Origin: a bacterium
GTDB taxonomy: Bacteria > Zhuqueibacterota > Zhuqueibacteria > Residuimicrobiales > Oceaniaggregativiventaceae
DNA length: 64,000 nucleotides
Direction of reading: 5' to 3'
NCBI GenBank assembly: GCA_029565675.1
Contig: JAKQNP010000046.1
Coordinates: 1 to 64,000 of the forward strand
This document shows positions 6,801-17,000 of the stretch, one piece after another. How positions within the stretch are numbered: the first letter of the stretch is position 1; each line of letters starts with the position of its first letter. The notes beneath the pieces were generated by a model. That model was not told the origin of the DNA. It saw only the letters and a list, made by a program, of their open reading frames with translations, and did no database searches. The position numbers and the translations under genes are program-made.

Positions 6801-8462
6801 ATGCGACAATTGTATTGTTCTAACTGTAAAAAATGGATTGATGAACCAGATTGCTCAATGGGTGGTAGAAAACGAGATGCGTGGGATTCTTTTAACCATA
6901 AAGTATGCCCGATATGTTCTCACTCACTCTCTAAGGATAAGCCATTCCATCCAGAGTCCTCTAAAATTGTAAAGCGAGATATTCCATATTCTACTTGGTA
7001 CTCTGCATACCTTAATTCCCCGAAGATGGAGCAAATAGTGATCGATCCTGGTCCAGTCCTCTTTGAAGAATCAGGACGTCGACTCATTTTCTCTCAAAGG
7101 TATGTCCGAATTTACCAAAATCGCTGGATAGTCATACTCAACAAGTTCGATGACGATGATACGCCCGCATTGGTCATTAAAGCAAATGAATCGACTGATT
7201 TTTTAAAAGACCATTATTTCCAGATTGGATTCTCTTTAATAAAAGGGAGGCATGGCAATCTCTTTGCCTTATTCGTTGAATTTGAAGGGCCTTATCCTTA
7301 TAATTGCCCCACAAAACCTCTCATTGTTTTTGAAGATGTTTTGGGTTTGGACTGTGAGGAAATGAGGAACGAAATTTTAAAATGTATCGATACAGATTGT
7401 TACCATGTTTTTCTCGTAGAGGGCGGAAGCGCGACGGTAGAAGGTGATCGCATGGTAGCCAAACCTGTTGAGGTGAAATACCAAGCCTTGATTAAAATTA
7501 GAAGGGATTGTCGTGATAAGCTTATGGCGATGACCCGCCAGCATTTCACAGAACATTTAAACATCGGAGAGCGCAATTGGGATTTTCAAAAATCTATTAA
7601 TGAGTTCGTTTTGAAGATGCCCATACAAAAGCAGCCCTTACTGCCTAAACCTGGTACTAATTTATTTTGTTTCAGGTCAAATACGAATCCCAAAGTTAGA
7701 TCATTAACCAAGAACTTTCTTGATCCCAATGGGGAGATTGAGGCAGATCATGTTGTGATCTTTGTTCGGGGAGATCCAAATTGGAGAGAGCTACCCCAAC
7801 CAATCAAATCTTATCTAGATGAACAGGCTAAAGAATGTGGCATTGTGATAACCGATAAAACAACTTTCCAGTCATATCGAAAATCTGAAAAAATTGTTGA
7901 TGATGCACAGCAGGGTCAAAACATCGAATTGATAGCTGTCATGGAGCTTGCAGGAAAGCTTGGCACGAAAATGCAGATGGTTGATGATTATCATCATAAA
8001 AAACTTTTAGCCAAGGAATTGTATTGTCCTCGGTCTGGATCCTTTCTTAATAGGTCACCTGATTGTGCCATAGTTATAATTTGCACATCTGGCACAACTG
8101 CACAAAAAAATGATATCCCTGATTATTTTAAAAATGCGATCGCCCTGGAATATTCCTATAATAACGATTCTACTGCATCGAAAGATATAGAGGTTATATG
8201 TAAGAAAATTAGTGCACTGAAGCAGCTACATTCTACACTGCAGCAGTCAAATCTGAATGTTTTACTTGTTCGATTTCCAATGCGAGAGTCTAAAGTATAT
8301 GCAATTGCGAATAAAACTGGAGATCCTTTGTTGTATAACCTGTCTATATCGGAAAAGTTTGGAGTAAACACAGAGCAGATTGAATTATTTTTTGATCAAG
8401 TATCAATGGAAAATCTTTTAAAGAATGTCTCAGGCAATGTCATAAAGAACTTGGAGTGTTAA
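6801..8462 (+). CDS. Hypothetical large protein with N-terminal zinc ribbon
   Basis: Protein of 553 residues. The N-terminus (LYCSNCKKW, later CPICSHS) has two CxxC knuckles. The rest is soluble and lacks signal or membrane segments. The middle part includes 'EFEGPYPYNCPTKPLI', an Arg-rich helix near residue 245 and a 'VVIFVRGDPNW' strand. The C-terminal part has 'CAIVIICTSGTT', like an alpha/beta fold. ATG 6801 is preferred because AAAGGTAG precedes it; upstream in-frame codons to 6735 are possible. It pairs with the preceding zinc-ribbon gene. No family recognised. Confidence 0.6.
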   Translation: MRQLYCSNCKKWIDEPDCSMGGRKRDAWDSFNHKVCPICSHSLSKDKPFHPESSKIVKRDIPYSTWYSAYLNSPKMEQIVIDPGPVLFEESGRRLIFSQRYVRIYQNRWIVILNKFDDDDTPALVIKANESTDFLKDHYFQIGFSLIKGRHGNLFALFVEFEGPYPYNCPTKPLIVFEDVLGLDCEEMRNEILKCIDTDCYHVFLVEGGSATVEGDRMVAKPVEVKYQALIKIRRDCRDKLMAMTRQHFTEHLNIGERNWDFQKSINEFVLKMPIQKQPLLPKPGTNLFCFRSNTNPKVRSLTKNFLDPNGEIEADHVVIFVRGDPNWRELPQPIKSYLDEQAKECGIVITDKTTFQSYRKSEKIVDDAQQGQNIELIAVMELAGKLGTKMQMVDDYHHKKLLAKELYCPRSGSFLNRSPDCAIVIICTSGTTAQKNDIPDYFKNAIALEYSYNNDSTASKDIEVICKKISALKQLHSTLQQSNLNVLLVRFPMRESKVYAIANKTGDPLLYNLSISEKFGVNTEQIELFFDQVSMENLLKNVSGNVIKNLEC

Positions 8463-8797
8463 TAAAATATTTTTGTCAGCAAATATTCGTGTTTTAAGGT
8501 GTGCTTAAATTTGCCTGTGTGAATTAAAAAATAATGTTCAACCATCGGCTGGTAGGGAGGGCCGCTGGTTCGATTTAATTTTAGAAATTATTCTTAATAT
8601 GTCGTGACTTCCGAACAGCCGTAGCGTTGTCAATTATCCAAATTGACTACTCTCAAGTTAATGAGTCCAACCAGGCATAACCTAACCTTACCCTCTATTG
8701 TGGTCATACTAGACTGTACCGAGTTTGACAATTTTGTTCTTGAGCAAACCTAAAAATCGGGAGTAGAGTCGGAACTAATTGATCATCGGAGAGAATT
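8463..8797. other. Intergenic region with one imperfect hairpin
   Basis: 335 bases without a supported gene. An inverted repeat AACCA-CGGC / GCCG-TGGTT at 8540-8570 is followed by AT-rich sequence and may act as a weak terminator for the upstream gene. The 10-mer CTCTATTGTG at 8693-8702 recurs upstream of the TIR-RDD gene. Confidence 0.45.
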
Positions 8798-9307
8798 ATG
8801 CAAATAAATTCAGGAATAATGTCGCCAGGTAAGATTCTATTTTCCTTTGAAGGTAGGATTAATCGTGCCAAATTTTGGCTTTATTCACTCCTACTTATCC
8901 CAATTTGGCTTATAGGGTTGATAATCGATATTTCGGTATCTGGTGAACCAGGCGTCTTTTACTGGCTTGCTGTTATACTCTGCTTTTGGCCTTCTTTAGC
9001 ACTTAATGTTAAACGATGCCATGACCGCGATAAATTGGGTTGGTTCTATTTAGTTACCTTTGTCCCAATCGTTAGTCTTTGGTATTTGGTAGAAATTGGA
9101 TTTCTGAAAGGTACAGATGGCGATAACAGATTTGGGCCTGATCCTTTAGGTCAAGCTAGTGAATACAATGAAACATTAAAATGTGGCGATGATTCTGTAT
9201 CCTACGTTTGTTCTGATTGTGGTGCCGAGGTTTCCATTGATGATAAAACTTGTCCGAAATGTGGTTCTGACATAAGTGAAATCGAAGATGATGAAGATGA
9301 GGTTTAA
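8798..9307 (+). CDS. DUF805 membrane protein with C-terminal zinc ribbon
   Basis: Protein of 169 residues. Residues about 13-120 match the DUF805 (YhaH-like) family: FEGRINRAKFWLY, several membrane segments, NVKRCHDRDKLGW and the terminal GTDGDNRFGPDPLG. The C-terminus adds a zinc ribbon (CSDCGAEV...CPKCGSDI) and an acidic tail. DUF805 proteins are inner-membrane proteins of unknown role. The zinc-ribbon tail makes this a domain-fusion variant. GGAGAGAATT precedes the ATG. It stands alone, without an operon partner. Confidence 0.85.
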   Translation: MQINSGIMSPGKILFSFEGRINRAKFWLYSLLLIPIWLIGLIIDISVSGEPGVFYWLAVILCFWPSLALNVKRCHDRDKLGWFYLVTFVPIVSLWYLVEIGFLKGTDGDNRFGPDPLGQASEYNETLKCGDDSVSYVCSDCGAEVSIDDKTCPKCGSDISEIEDDEDEV

Positions 9308-9517
9308 TCAATTCCGATGGAGAAAGAAAAGAAGAAAAAAGGTTTGAGGCATTTGTTGAGACTTTAATACTAAACGCAAACGCTATTCACAAGAGCAAAA
9401 TAACCTTACCTTCCTCTGCGAGTTTTATCGAAATCAATACGATGTGCTAAATAAATACGAACCTATACATGTTTATGTAACTCAAAATAGCACAAAGTGC
9501 ATACAAGGAGATTAATA

Positions 9518-10636
9518 ATGAAAAGACTTGTTGTATTGACAGTTTTATTTCTTGCTTTTTTACTGATGAATTGCGCCTCAGTAAACAGCGAATGGAAAAA
9601 GGCTTTGAAAGCTGACACAATAGAAGCATACGAAACCTTTTTGGTGAAATACCCAGAAAGCGAACATAGCGATTATGCAAAAAAATTCGTTGATAGATTG
9701 CAGTGGAAAAAGTGCCAGGAACAAAACACAGTTAAGTCTTATCAATACTACATCTCTCGCTTTCCCAAAGGCGAAAAAATCACAGAGGCCGAAGAAGCGT
9801 TGGATAAATTGCAATGGAGTAGATACCAGGAACAAAATACAATTGAAGCTTATCAGGAATATTTATCACTAAATCCCGAAGGACGATTCTTTGGGCAAGC
9901 AATTAAGAACATAGACAATATACAATGGCAAAAAGCCCAACAAATAAATACAATAGAAGCATACCAAGACTATCTGAGTTTGGGGCAATGGCAAAAAGCC
10001 CAACAAATAAATACAATAGAAGCATACCAAGACCTTCTGAATTTCAGATATCAAATTCATTACGAAGAAGCAAGAGCCGCGCTGGGAAATCTGATTTGGA
10101 AAAAGACGGTCTCAATCGATACAAAAGAAGAATATACAAGGTTTGCTCAAACATACCCGAATTCTAACTATGCCACAGAGGCAGCAATAAGAGCAAGCCT
10201 ATCGATTAAAGCAAAGACAACAAATAAACGACAAATACTTGCTCATGGTATGCACTTTTTGGGACAACTTATTCCTGACCAAGAAATTTCAGTAAAACCT
10301 GGAAATTCTTTTCTCGTTGTCGAATTTGCTTTTTCCCCTGTTGCAGATTTCATTTTAAAGGCTGAAGATATTGTATTAATAGATGCGGAGAATAAAGTAA
10401 TCCAAGGAGCGAAGGAATTAGGAGAGGATAAGTGGGAGATGAATCAGCTTATGATGGAGCAAGCAGCATCGCTCTCGAATATAAGTTTTACTGGGAATGT
10501 TAATAGTACGTTGTTTTTTTATAAAGAAACTGAAGTAACAATTCGATATCTTTTTGAAATACCAAGCAAAAATCTTCCCGGCTCATTATTGTCGGTTAAA
10601 AACATCACTTTTTCACTTGATGGTAGAATCTATTAA
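9518..10636 (+). CDS. Repeat-containing lipoprotein
   Basis: Protein of 372 residues beginning MKRLVVLTVLFLAFLLMNC, a signal peptide with lipobox LMNC, so probably anchored to a membrane. Residues about 25-220 consist of degenerate units with the pattern W-x-x-x-x-x-x-N-T-I-E-A-Y-Q-x-Y-L, similar to TPR-type helical repeats. Two units are nearly identical at DNA level (period 63 bases). The last 150 residues look like a beta-rich domain related in pattern to DUF4352-type extracellular domains. AAGGAGAT sets the start. Function unknown; a scaffold role is inference. Confidence 0.7.
   Translation: MKRLVVLTVLFLAFLLMNCASVNSEWKKALKADTIEAYETFLVKYPESEHSDYAKKFVDRLQWKKCQEQNTVKSYQYYISRFPKGEKITEAEEALDKLQWSRYQEQNTIEAYQEYLSLNPEGRFFGQAIKNIDNIQWQKAQQINTIEAYQDYLSLGQWQKAQQINTIEAYQDLLNFRYQIHYEEARAALGNLIWKKTVSIDTKEEYTRFAQTYPNSNYATEAAIRASLSIKAKTTNKRQILAHGMHFLGQLIPDQEISVKPGNSFLVVEFAFSPVADFILKAEDIVLIDAENKVIQGAKELGEDKWEMNQLMMEQAASLSNISFTGNVNSTLFFYKETEVTIRYLFEIPSKNLPGSLLSVKNITFSLDGRIY
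9923..10033 (+). repeat. In-frame 63-bp tandem duplication inside lipoprotein gene
   Basis: The 48 bases at 9923-9970 recur identically at 9986-10033, a 63-base period (21 codons). This duplicates one structural unit (WQKAQQINTIEAYQD). Exact identity points to a recent event. Confidence 0.9.
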
Positions 10637-10842
10637 TTGTGAGTTAATTTAGCGATGTTTACAGTGTTGGGAGAGCGGCATTGCAAAGGTTGTAGGTTAT
10701 AATTATAAATTATTGACCAACAACTGTCCCAAATTTTTATAAACCTGCAGTGTACAGCCAACCAGCATGTTTGACAAAAACAGAGCCTGATGATTATTCT
10801 TGTATTTACTCTCTATTGTGATAGATTAAGTCTGGAGGCAAA

Positions 10843-11856
10843 ATGGCCCATGATGTTTTCATTTGTCATTCACACGAAGATAGAAATATTGCCTTTGAAC
10901 TCTGTGAAAAACTGGAGAAAGAGAATTTTCAGTGTTGGATAGCACCTCGTAATATTCCCCCGGGTGAAGACTGGCCAAGCGCTATTATGAAAGCGATCGA
11001 ATCGAGCAAAATCCTTATTTTGATCTTGTCATCCCATTCCAAAGCTTCACCACAAGTCCTGCGCGAGCTGGAGCGTGCCATCACGAGGCGTATTTTCATT
11101 CTTCCATTGCGATTTGAAAATATGCAACTGGATGGTGCCTTTGAATATTTATTGGGTCCCTGTCAAATTTTTGATGCTTTCCCGTTAGCGATCGATAAAT
11201 ATCTTGATCAAATTATTTCAACACTAAAATCGCGCTTGAGCAGATCGGATTCTATAGGTTTACCGGATCACGCAGAGCAAACCAGTTACAAAACTTTTCC
11301 AGTCCACACAGGTACACCACCCCCGTATGTCTATACCCCGACCGGTCCACAAATCCGGCCATGGGTTCGCTATTGGGCACGTACACTTGATTTGCTCTTT
11401 ACAGCCATTATCCTTTCGATTATCGTTTTGATCCTATATGAACCTGTTTTAGAAAAAACTCCAGATATCGTCCTCACCATTGCCTCAGTGCTTTTGTTGA
11501 TTGGCGCGGAAACCTTCATGCTCTCTTCTTGGGGTACCACTCCTGGAAAAACCTTGCTGAACGTTCGAGTCAGAACCAGCGAGGGAACCAAATTGACTCT
11601 GAAGGAATCCTTCAAGCGCTCGCTCGGTGCCGCCTTGCAAGGCTATGGCCTGGGCATCCCCATTGTGTCCCTGATCACGCAAATTACCTCTTATTCCCGT
11701 TTAAAGGAAAGAGGCCGGACGGCTTGGGATGAAAAAGGAAATTTCGTTGTTTCTCATCGCATCGTGGGAATCGGCAGAATTCTGGTCATTGTCCTGATTT
11801 TTGTAGTTTTTCTCTTTTTTATGTTCCTTGGTTTGATGCAAGAAGGTCAGATTTGA
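10843..11856 (+). CDS. TIR domain-RDD membrane domain fusion protein
   Basis: Protein of 337 residues. Residues 1-135 form a TIR domain: HDVFICHSHED, CWIAPRNIPPG, an ILILILSSHS strand and SPQVLRELERA, where Glu75 occupies the place of the catalytic Glu of TIR NAD hydrolases. A proline-rich linker (about 145-165) leads to an RDD domain (about 170-320). That domain has RYWARTLDLLF, GTTPGKTLLNVRV and three to four hydrophobic helices, so the TIR domain is membrane-tethered. TCTGGAGG precedes the ATG. Bacterial TIR proteins often act in anti-phage defence or in signalling, but no other defence gene is adjacent. Confidence 0.85.
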   Translation: MAHDVFICHSHEDRNIAFELCEKLEKENFQCWIAPRNIPPGEDWPSAIMKAIESSKILILILSSHSKASPQVLRELERAITRRIFILPLRFENMQLDGAFEYLLGPCQIFDAFPLAIDKYLDQIISTLKSRLSRSDSIGLPDHAEQTSYKTFPVHTGTPPPYVYTPTGPQIRPWVRYWARTLDLLFTAIILSIIVLILYEPVLEKTPDIVLTIASVLLLIGAETFMLSSWGTTPGKTLLNVRVRTSEGTKLTLKESFKRSLGAALQGYGLGIPIVSLITQITSYSRLKERGRTAWDEKGNFVVSHRIVGIGRILVIVLIFVVFLFFMFLGLMQEGQI

Positions 11857-12000
11857 CCGTTATTGATTGGTCTCCTGCATCTGTTATCCTGTTCGACATG
11901 ACAAAATATTTTTCGGCCTGCACGCAAATCGTTTTATTTCCCGACCGAGTTTTGTTGTAGGCCAGGCGTCTTTGCAAGGACGAGAATGGGTGATGATCTT

Positions 12001-12582
12001 ATGATGAAAATCAGAAGACAAGCAACATCAGCGTGCTGCCTGCTCGCGTTGGCAGCCATGGTAATTGCACAAGACCAAACAGCGGATCCGCGAAATTTCC
12101 TGGGAGGTGAAAGTGCCATGTCCAAAAATTTATTAAATTCGATGGTCGGTGCGTGGGAGGGGACGTGCCGCACCTGGTTTGAACCTGGCAAGCTTGCGGA
12201 CGAGTCAAAAATCAGTGGGAAGATTCGTCCGATTCTCCACGGACGGTTTTTTCGTCACGAATACGAGTCCACACTTCAAGGACGACAGCGCAAGGGAGAG
12301 GAAACTCTTGCCTTTAATACGATTACCAATAAATTCCAATCGGTTTGGATTGATGATTTCCATATGAATTATGCGATGATGTTTTCTGAAGGTGATGCAG
12401 CCGATTCCGGATTCGTCGTAATAGGCCACTACGACGTCAGCCCGACTGATCCGCCATGGGGCTGGAAAACGGTCTTCAGGCTAATCGATGATGACCATCT
12501 CACCATTACCGCCTATAATATTCTCCCGGATGGACAGGAAGCCAAGGCGATAGAAATACAATACACTCGACAGAAGCGATAA
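12001..12582 (+). CDS. DUF1579-family secreted protein
   Basis: Protein of 193 residues. An N-terminal signal peptide (basic start, ACCLLALAAMVIAQ) is followed by the DUF1579 pattern. This includes LNSMVGAWEGTCRTWF, an ILHGRFFRHEYES strand, ETLAFNTITNKFQSVWIDDF and a late DDHLTITAYNILPDG. The family is a lipocalin-like beta barrel of unknown role. The start at 12001 gives the cleanest signal peptide; a longer start at 11986 is possible. It sits at the border where base composition shifts from AT-rich to GC-rich. Confidence 0.8.
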   Translation: MMKIRRQATSACCLLALAAMVIAQDQTADPRNFLGGESAMSKNLLNSMVGAWEGTCRTWFEPGKLADESKISGKIRPILHGRFFRHEYESTLQGRQRKGEETLAFNTITNKFQSVWIDDFHMNYAMMFSEGDAADSGFVVIGHYDVSPTDPPWGWKTVFRLIDDDHLTITAYNILPDGQEAKAIEIQYTRQKR

Positions 12583-12791
12583 GCGCTGCAGTAGAGAAGG
12601 GCAGAGCGTTCTTTGTCCAACACCGAGGATCCTTGCTCTCGGCGCGTTTCCCCTGATGTTTTTCTCAGGTACCGCAACAGCTGAAATCGCTTGCTGCGAG
12701 CCCTATATTCCTTCACCTATCCGATTCGCGGAGCAAATGTAGCCGGTGCAGATCGATGGATCATATCCTTGTACAGGAAATCAAATCCATG

Positions 12792-13754
12792 CACAGAGTC
12801 AGGCTGACTGTCGCTCTCTTCGCGCTGTTTATCTGCTGTGAAGATGACGATTCAATCACCGGACCGAGCGGCCCGGTTTCTTTTGATGTGTCACCGGTCG
12901 CCTACAGCGCTATTGCGCTTGCCACGCCGCTGGGCAACCTGAATCCGCCCGGGCACACCTTTCCGAGCGATCACATGGGATTTTATCTTGCCGGGGATGG
13001 GGCGCATCTGGTCCGGGCTTATGCAGAGGGAACGATAGAGACTGTTTACTCCAATTCCGGTTTTGATGATTACCGGATCGAGTTCAAGCACACCAATACC
13101 CTGTTTTCCTACCTCGATCATGTTGAAAATCCCTTCAGCTCCATCAAGGCAGGGACCCGGGTGCATCCCGGCGATTCAATTGGCTGGGCGACCAGCTACC
13201 TCGATATCGGGGTGACCGATTATGATACCACACGGTACTTTGTCGTCCCCGGGAGATATCATGAAAAGACGCTTCACGCAGGAGATGTCTATCTCTACTT
13301 TACAAGCGAAGTGAGGGAGAACCTTCTCGCCAAAAACACTCGGACTGCAGAACCTCGAGGCGGCAAGATCGATTTCGACATCGACGGCGCCCTGGCGGGG
13401 AACTGGTTTTTGCTGGGAACGCCGGTCACCTGGGAGGCGTCGAGTTTTCTTTATGCCGAAGCACAGCTGGCGTTTGTCTATGACATGTGGGATCCGTCAA
13501 AAATCCGCATTGTTTGCGGGGGCGGATGGAGTGCAGCGCCCTTTTGCTGCCTGGTCGATGGCAATGCCCCGGATCCGGCCGCCGTCACCCAGGGCAGCGG
13601 CTTTATCAAATACCAGACCATCCATGCCGGCAGCAGCGACGTGGTTGCCGTTCAGCTGCTTGAACCGCGGAAACTGAAAGTTGAGGTTTTTGCCAGTAAA
13701 ACCAGCAATTCAGTATCCGGCTTTACAGAAAATGCCAAGTATTATGTACACTGA
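12792..13754 (+). CDS. M23-like lipoprotein, probably non-catalytic
   Basis: Protein of 320 residues. A signal sequence with lipobox-like ALFICC is followed by an acidic +2 region (EDDD). The first half matches the layout of M23 peptidase-like domains. PPGHTFPSDHMGFYL stands at the metal-site position, a glycine-bearing turn follows, FKHTNTLFSYLDHVE resembles the HxH-type strand, and then comes VHPGDSIGWA. The usual HxH is replaced by HTN, so zinc binding is doubtful. The C-terminal half has no recognised family. AGGAAAT lies upstream of ATG 12792. Probably outer-membrane anchored. Confidence 0.65.
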   Translation, partial: HRVRLTVALFALFICCEDDDSITGPSGPVSFDVSPVAYSAIALATPLGNLNPPGHTFPSDHMGFYLAGDGAHLVRAYAEGTIETVYSNSGFDDYRIEFKHTNTLFSYLDHVENPFSSIKAGTRVHPGDSIGWATSYLDIGVTDYDTTRYFVVPGRYHEKTLHAGDVYLYFTSEVRENLLAKNTRTAEPRGGKIDFDIDGALAGNWFLLGTPVTWEASSFLYAEAQLAFVYDMWDPSKIRIVCGGGWSAAPFCCLVDGNAPDPAAVTQGSGFIKYQTIHAGSSDVVAVQLLEPRKLKVEVFASKTSNSVSGFTENAKYYVH

Positions 13755-14092
13755 ATAAAATGCATTTGTCGATCGGCAAGCCTGAAAAATCAGCTTATTG
13801 TTTGTTTTGCTTGTTTGTGAATGAATCAGGTTTGATGACTGTTCATCAGAATGATTTCAATTGACAAGCTATGCAAAATTCTTTATACTAATAGTAGAGT
13901 TGGTTCCAAGATCATTCTTATCATCTCCCTTCAGCGCCCCTCAATCAAAAAAACACTCTGACCTGGACAGATTCAATCATTCTCTTTCAATGACGGTATT
14001 GGCAGGCTGATGGCGTCAAGTCCCTATCGACCTGCTGCTATATTTTCACTATCTGGTTTCTATCTTGCCTTTACCGGCAAGGAGGAGGGTAC
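13755..14092. other. Intergenic region before the fibre gene
   Basis: 338 bases with no supported gene. A weak hairpin (AAGCCTGA / TCAGCTT, about 13779-13798) followed by T-rich sequence could end the upstream transcript. The strong AAGGAGGAGGG just before 14093 belongs to the next gene. Confidence 0.45.
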
Positions 14093-17000
14093 GTGAAATC
14101 GTGCAGCATTTCTTTCCGCTTGCTCTTTTTCCTGGCCCTTGTAGGATCGGGATGGGGGCAGATTCCCAGAATCATCAGCTTCCAGGGAGTACTTGCTGAT
14201 GCCGATAACGTGGCGTCAACGGATACGATGCGTGTCTTTACCTTCAAACTGTTCACTTCTCCGGATGCATCGACAGCTTTATGGAGTGAGACACAAACAG
14301 TCCGGCTCTATCAAGGCGTTTTTACGGTCTATCTGGGTGAAGCTCAACCGCTTGATGCTATCCACCTAACCGGTTCCTGCTATTTGGGGATTTTCCTGGA
14401 AAGCGGTGAGGAGCTTTTACCCAGGATAAAATTATCGTCAGTTCCCTATGCGATCAGCGCGGTCTATGCAGACAGTTTGCGTTTCGGTGGGTTCGAGGCG
14501 AAACACATTAAAGATGGCGTGCTGGTACGATCGTTGAACGGCTTGACGGATCATGTTATGCTGACTGCGGGTGAAAACATCCACGTGGAAAAATTGGAGA
14601 ACACGCTGACCATCTCAGCAGTTGCAGGAGCAGGCGGCGATATCACCGCCGTGCTTGCCGGAGAGGGACTAGTCGGTGGCGGCGACAGCGGCGATGTCGT
14701 GCTGGCTTTGGCGGATAGCGCGGTTACGCCGGCAAAGATACGCGATCGAGCGGTGACCAGTGAAAAAATCGCATTGGCTGCCATTACCAGTGCACAGATC
14801 AAGGACAGCACCATCACAACGAGTGATCTCGGCTTTTCTTTTCCATCAGGCCACTCCCTTGCCGCCCTGGATGGCGTGCCAGGGCAGGCCGTTTACGTGG
14901 ATGCCGACGGAAAAGTGGGAATCGGGACCACCAATCCGAATGAGCAATTGCACGTCTTTAGCAACAGCGGCAACGCGCTGATGCAGGTCGAACGATCCGC
15001 AGCGGCGAACGGCTGGGTGGGGGTCGGATTGCGAGGCGGGAATCAAGACTGGTATATGTATATTCCGAAAAATGCCGCTGCCCTGGTATGGGGGACAGGC
15101 AGTGGGGCATCGATGACACTCGACGATTCGGGCAAGCTCGGTATCGGCACTGTGAACCCGGAGTATCAGTTGGATCTGGCAGGTACGGCGCAGGTGACAG
15201 GTTTTAAAATGCCTACTGGTGCAGCTCAGGGCTATGTATTGACTTCTGATGCGGCTGGTCACGGAACCTGGAAAACCATTTCTCCCTTTGGACTTCCTTA
15301 TGCTGGTGTCGCCAGCAGCAGCGATTATCTCTTTTCCATTACCAATCAGGGAACCGGAGGAGTCGGATCTTTTAAACTCGATAACACCTCCAGTTCGTTT
15401 CCGACGATAAGGACGGAGCACAAGGGCGCAGGTCGCGCGCTGCATGTAGTGAACAGCGGCACGGGTCCTGGTGGCTTTTTCGAAATCACAAATCTTGGCT
15501 CCTCTGCAACCACCCTCGAAGCGATCAACGATGCGCTGGGAAAGGCAGGCTCCTTTTCCATTGCCAATGCCAGCAACAACAGCGTTGCCCTGGAATGCCG
15601 CACCGGAGGAGGCGGCCCGGCTCTTGTCGCCCATCAGGAAGGCCCCACCAATAACATCGCGCTTTTCCAGAGCGATCACAACACTGTTGTGACCATCGAA
15701 AAAGGTGGCAATATTAAAATCAAGGGCCGTCTCAATTTTGTCGATATTCCCGAAATCTACCTTTCCGGAGCGGCCGGCATTCCCCTTCAGATTGTCAATC
15801 CCGGCGCTGGCGAGGCAAGTGTGCACATCGAGGGCAATTTGGGTATCGGTGTTTCAAATCCGACCGAACGGCTGCAGGTTAAAGGCCTGGTTCATTCGAC
15901 GAGCGGCGGTTTTCGTTTTCCCGACGGTACGACGCAGACGACCGCCGCTGCCGGCGGCGAGGGCGACATCACTTCGGTGACGGCGAGCAGCGGCTTGACC
16001 GGCGGCGGCCTGCAGGGCGATGTCACATTGGCAGTGGGCAATCTGGGCATCACCACGGCGATGCTGGCGAATGATGCCGTCACCAGCGGCAAAATCGATG
16101 ATGGGACGATTCTGCATCAAGACTTGTCTTTCACGATTCCGAACAGCTACAGTCTCAGCGCGGCGGATGGAACTCCTGCGCAAGCGGTCTATGTCGACAA
16201 TGACGGTCGGCTGGGCATTGGCACCTCATCACCCATCGAGATGCTGCATGTGCAGGGCAACGCGTATGCGTCGGGCAATCTATACAGCACAAATCTGATG
16301 TTGACAGGCAATGTTTCATTGGCCTCCATGACACCCACGATCAACACAGGCAGTTCCGGCAGCGACATCACTCTGGCGATCAATAATCCGGGCTCCGGAA
16401 AGTCGCATTTGCAGGTGAAAGGTCTGGTTCATTCGACCAGCGGCGGTTTTCGTTTTCCCGACGGAACAACCCAGACGACGGCCGCTGCCGGCGGTGAGGG
16501 CGACATCACTTCGGTGACGGCGGGCAGCGGCTTGACCGGCGGCGGCCTGCAGGGCGATGTCACATTGGCAGTGAACAATCTGGGCATCACCACGGCGATG
16601 CTGGCGAATGATGCCGTCACCAGCGGCAAAATCGATGATGGGACGATTCTGCATCAAGACCTGTCTTTCACGATTCCGAACGGCTACAGTCTCAGCGCGG
16701 CGGATGGAACTCCTGCGCAAGCGGTCTATGTCGACAATGACGGCCGGCTGGGCATTGGCACCTCATCACCCATCGAGATGCTGCATGTGCAGGGCAACGC
16801 GTATGCGTCGGGTAATATGCGCGGCACGAACCTGATGTTGACAGGTAGCGTTTCGTTGACCTCCATGACGCCCATGATCAACACAGGCAGTTCCGGCAGC
16901 GACAACACCGTAATGATCAATAATCCGGGTTCTGGCAAAGCCAATATCCAAGTTGAGGGCAATCTTGGATTGGGCGGTGCTGGAGTCGGCAATATCCTGA

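Noticed and set aside
14846-15826. 326-residue minus-strand frame
   Set aside because: Antisense to the fibre gene, with no family resemblance. The repeated minus-strand frames at 15854-16183 and 16316-16720 simply mirror the 537-bp duplication.
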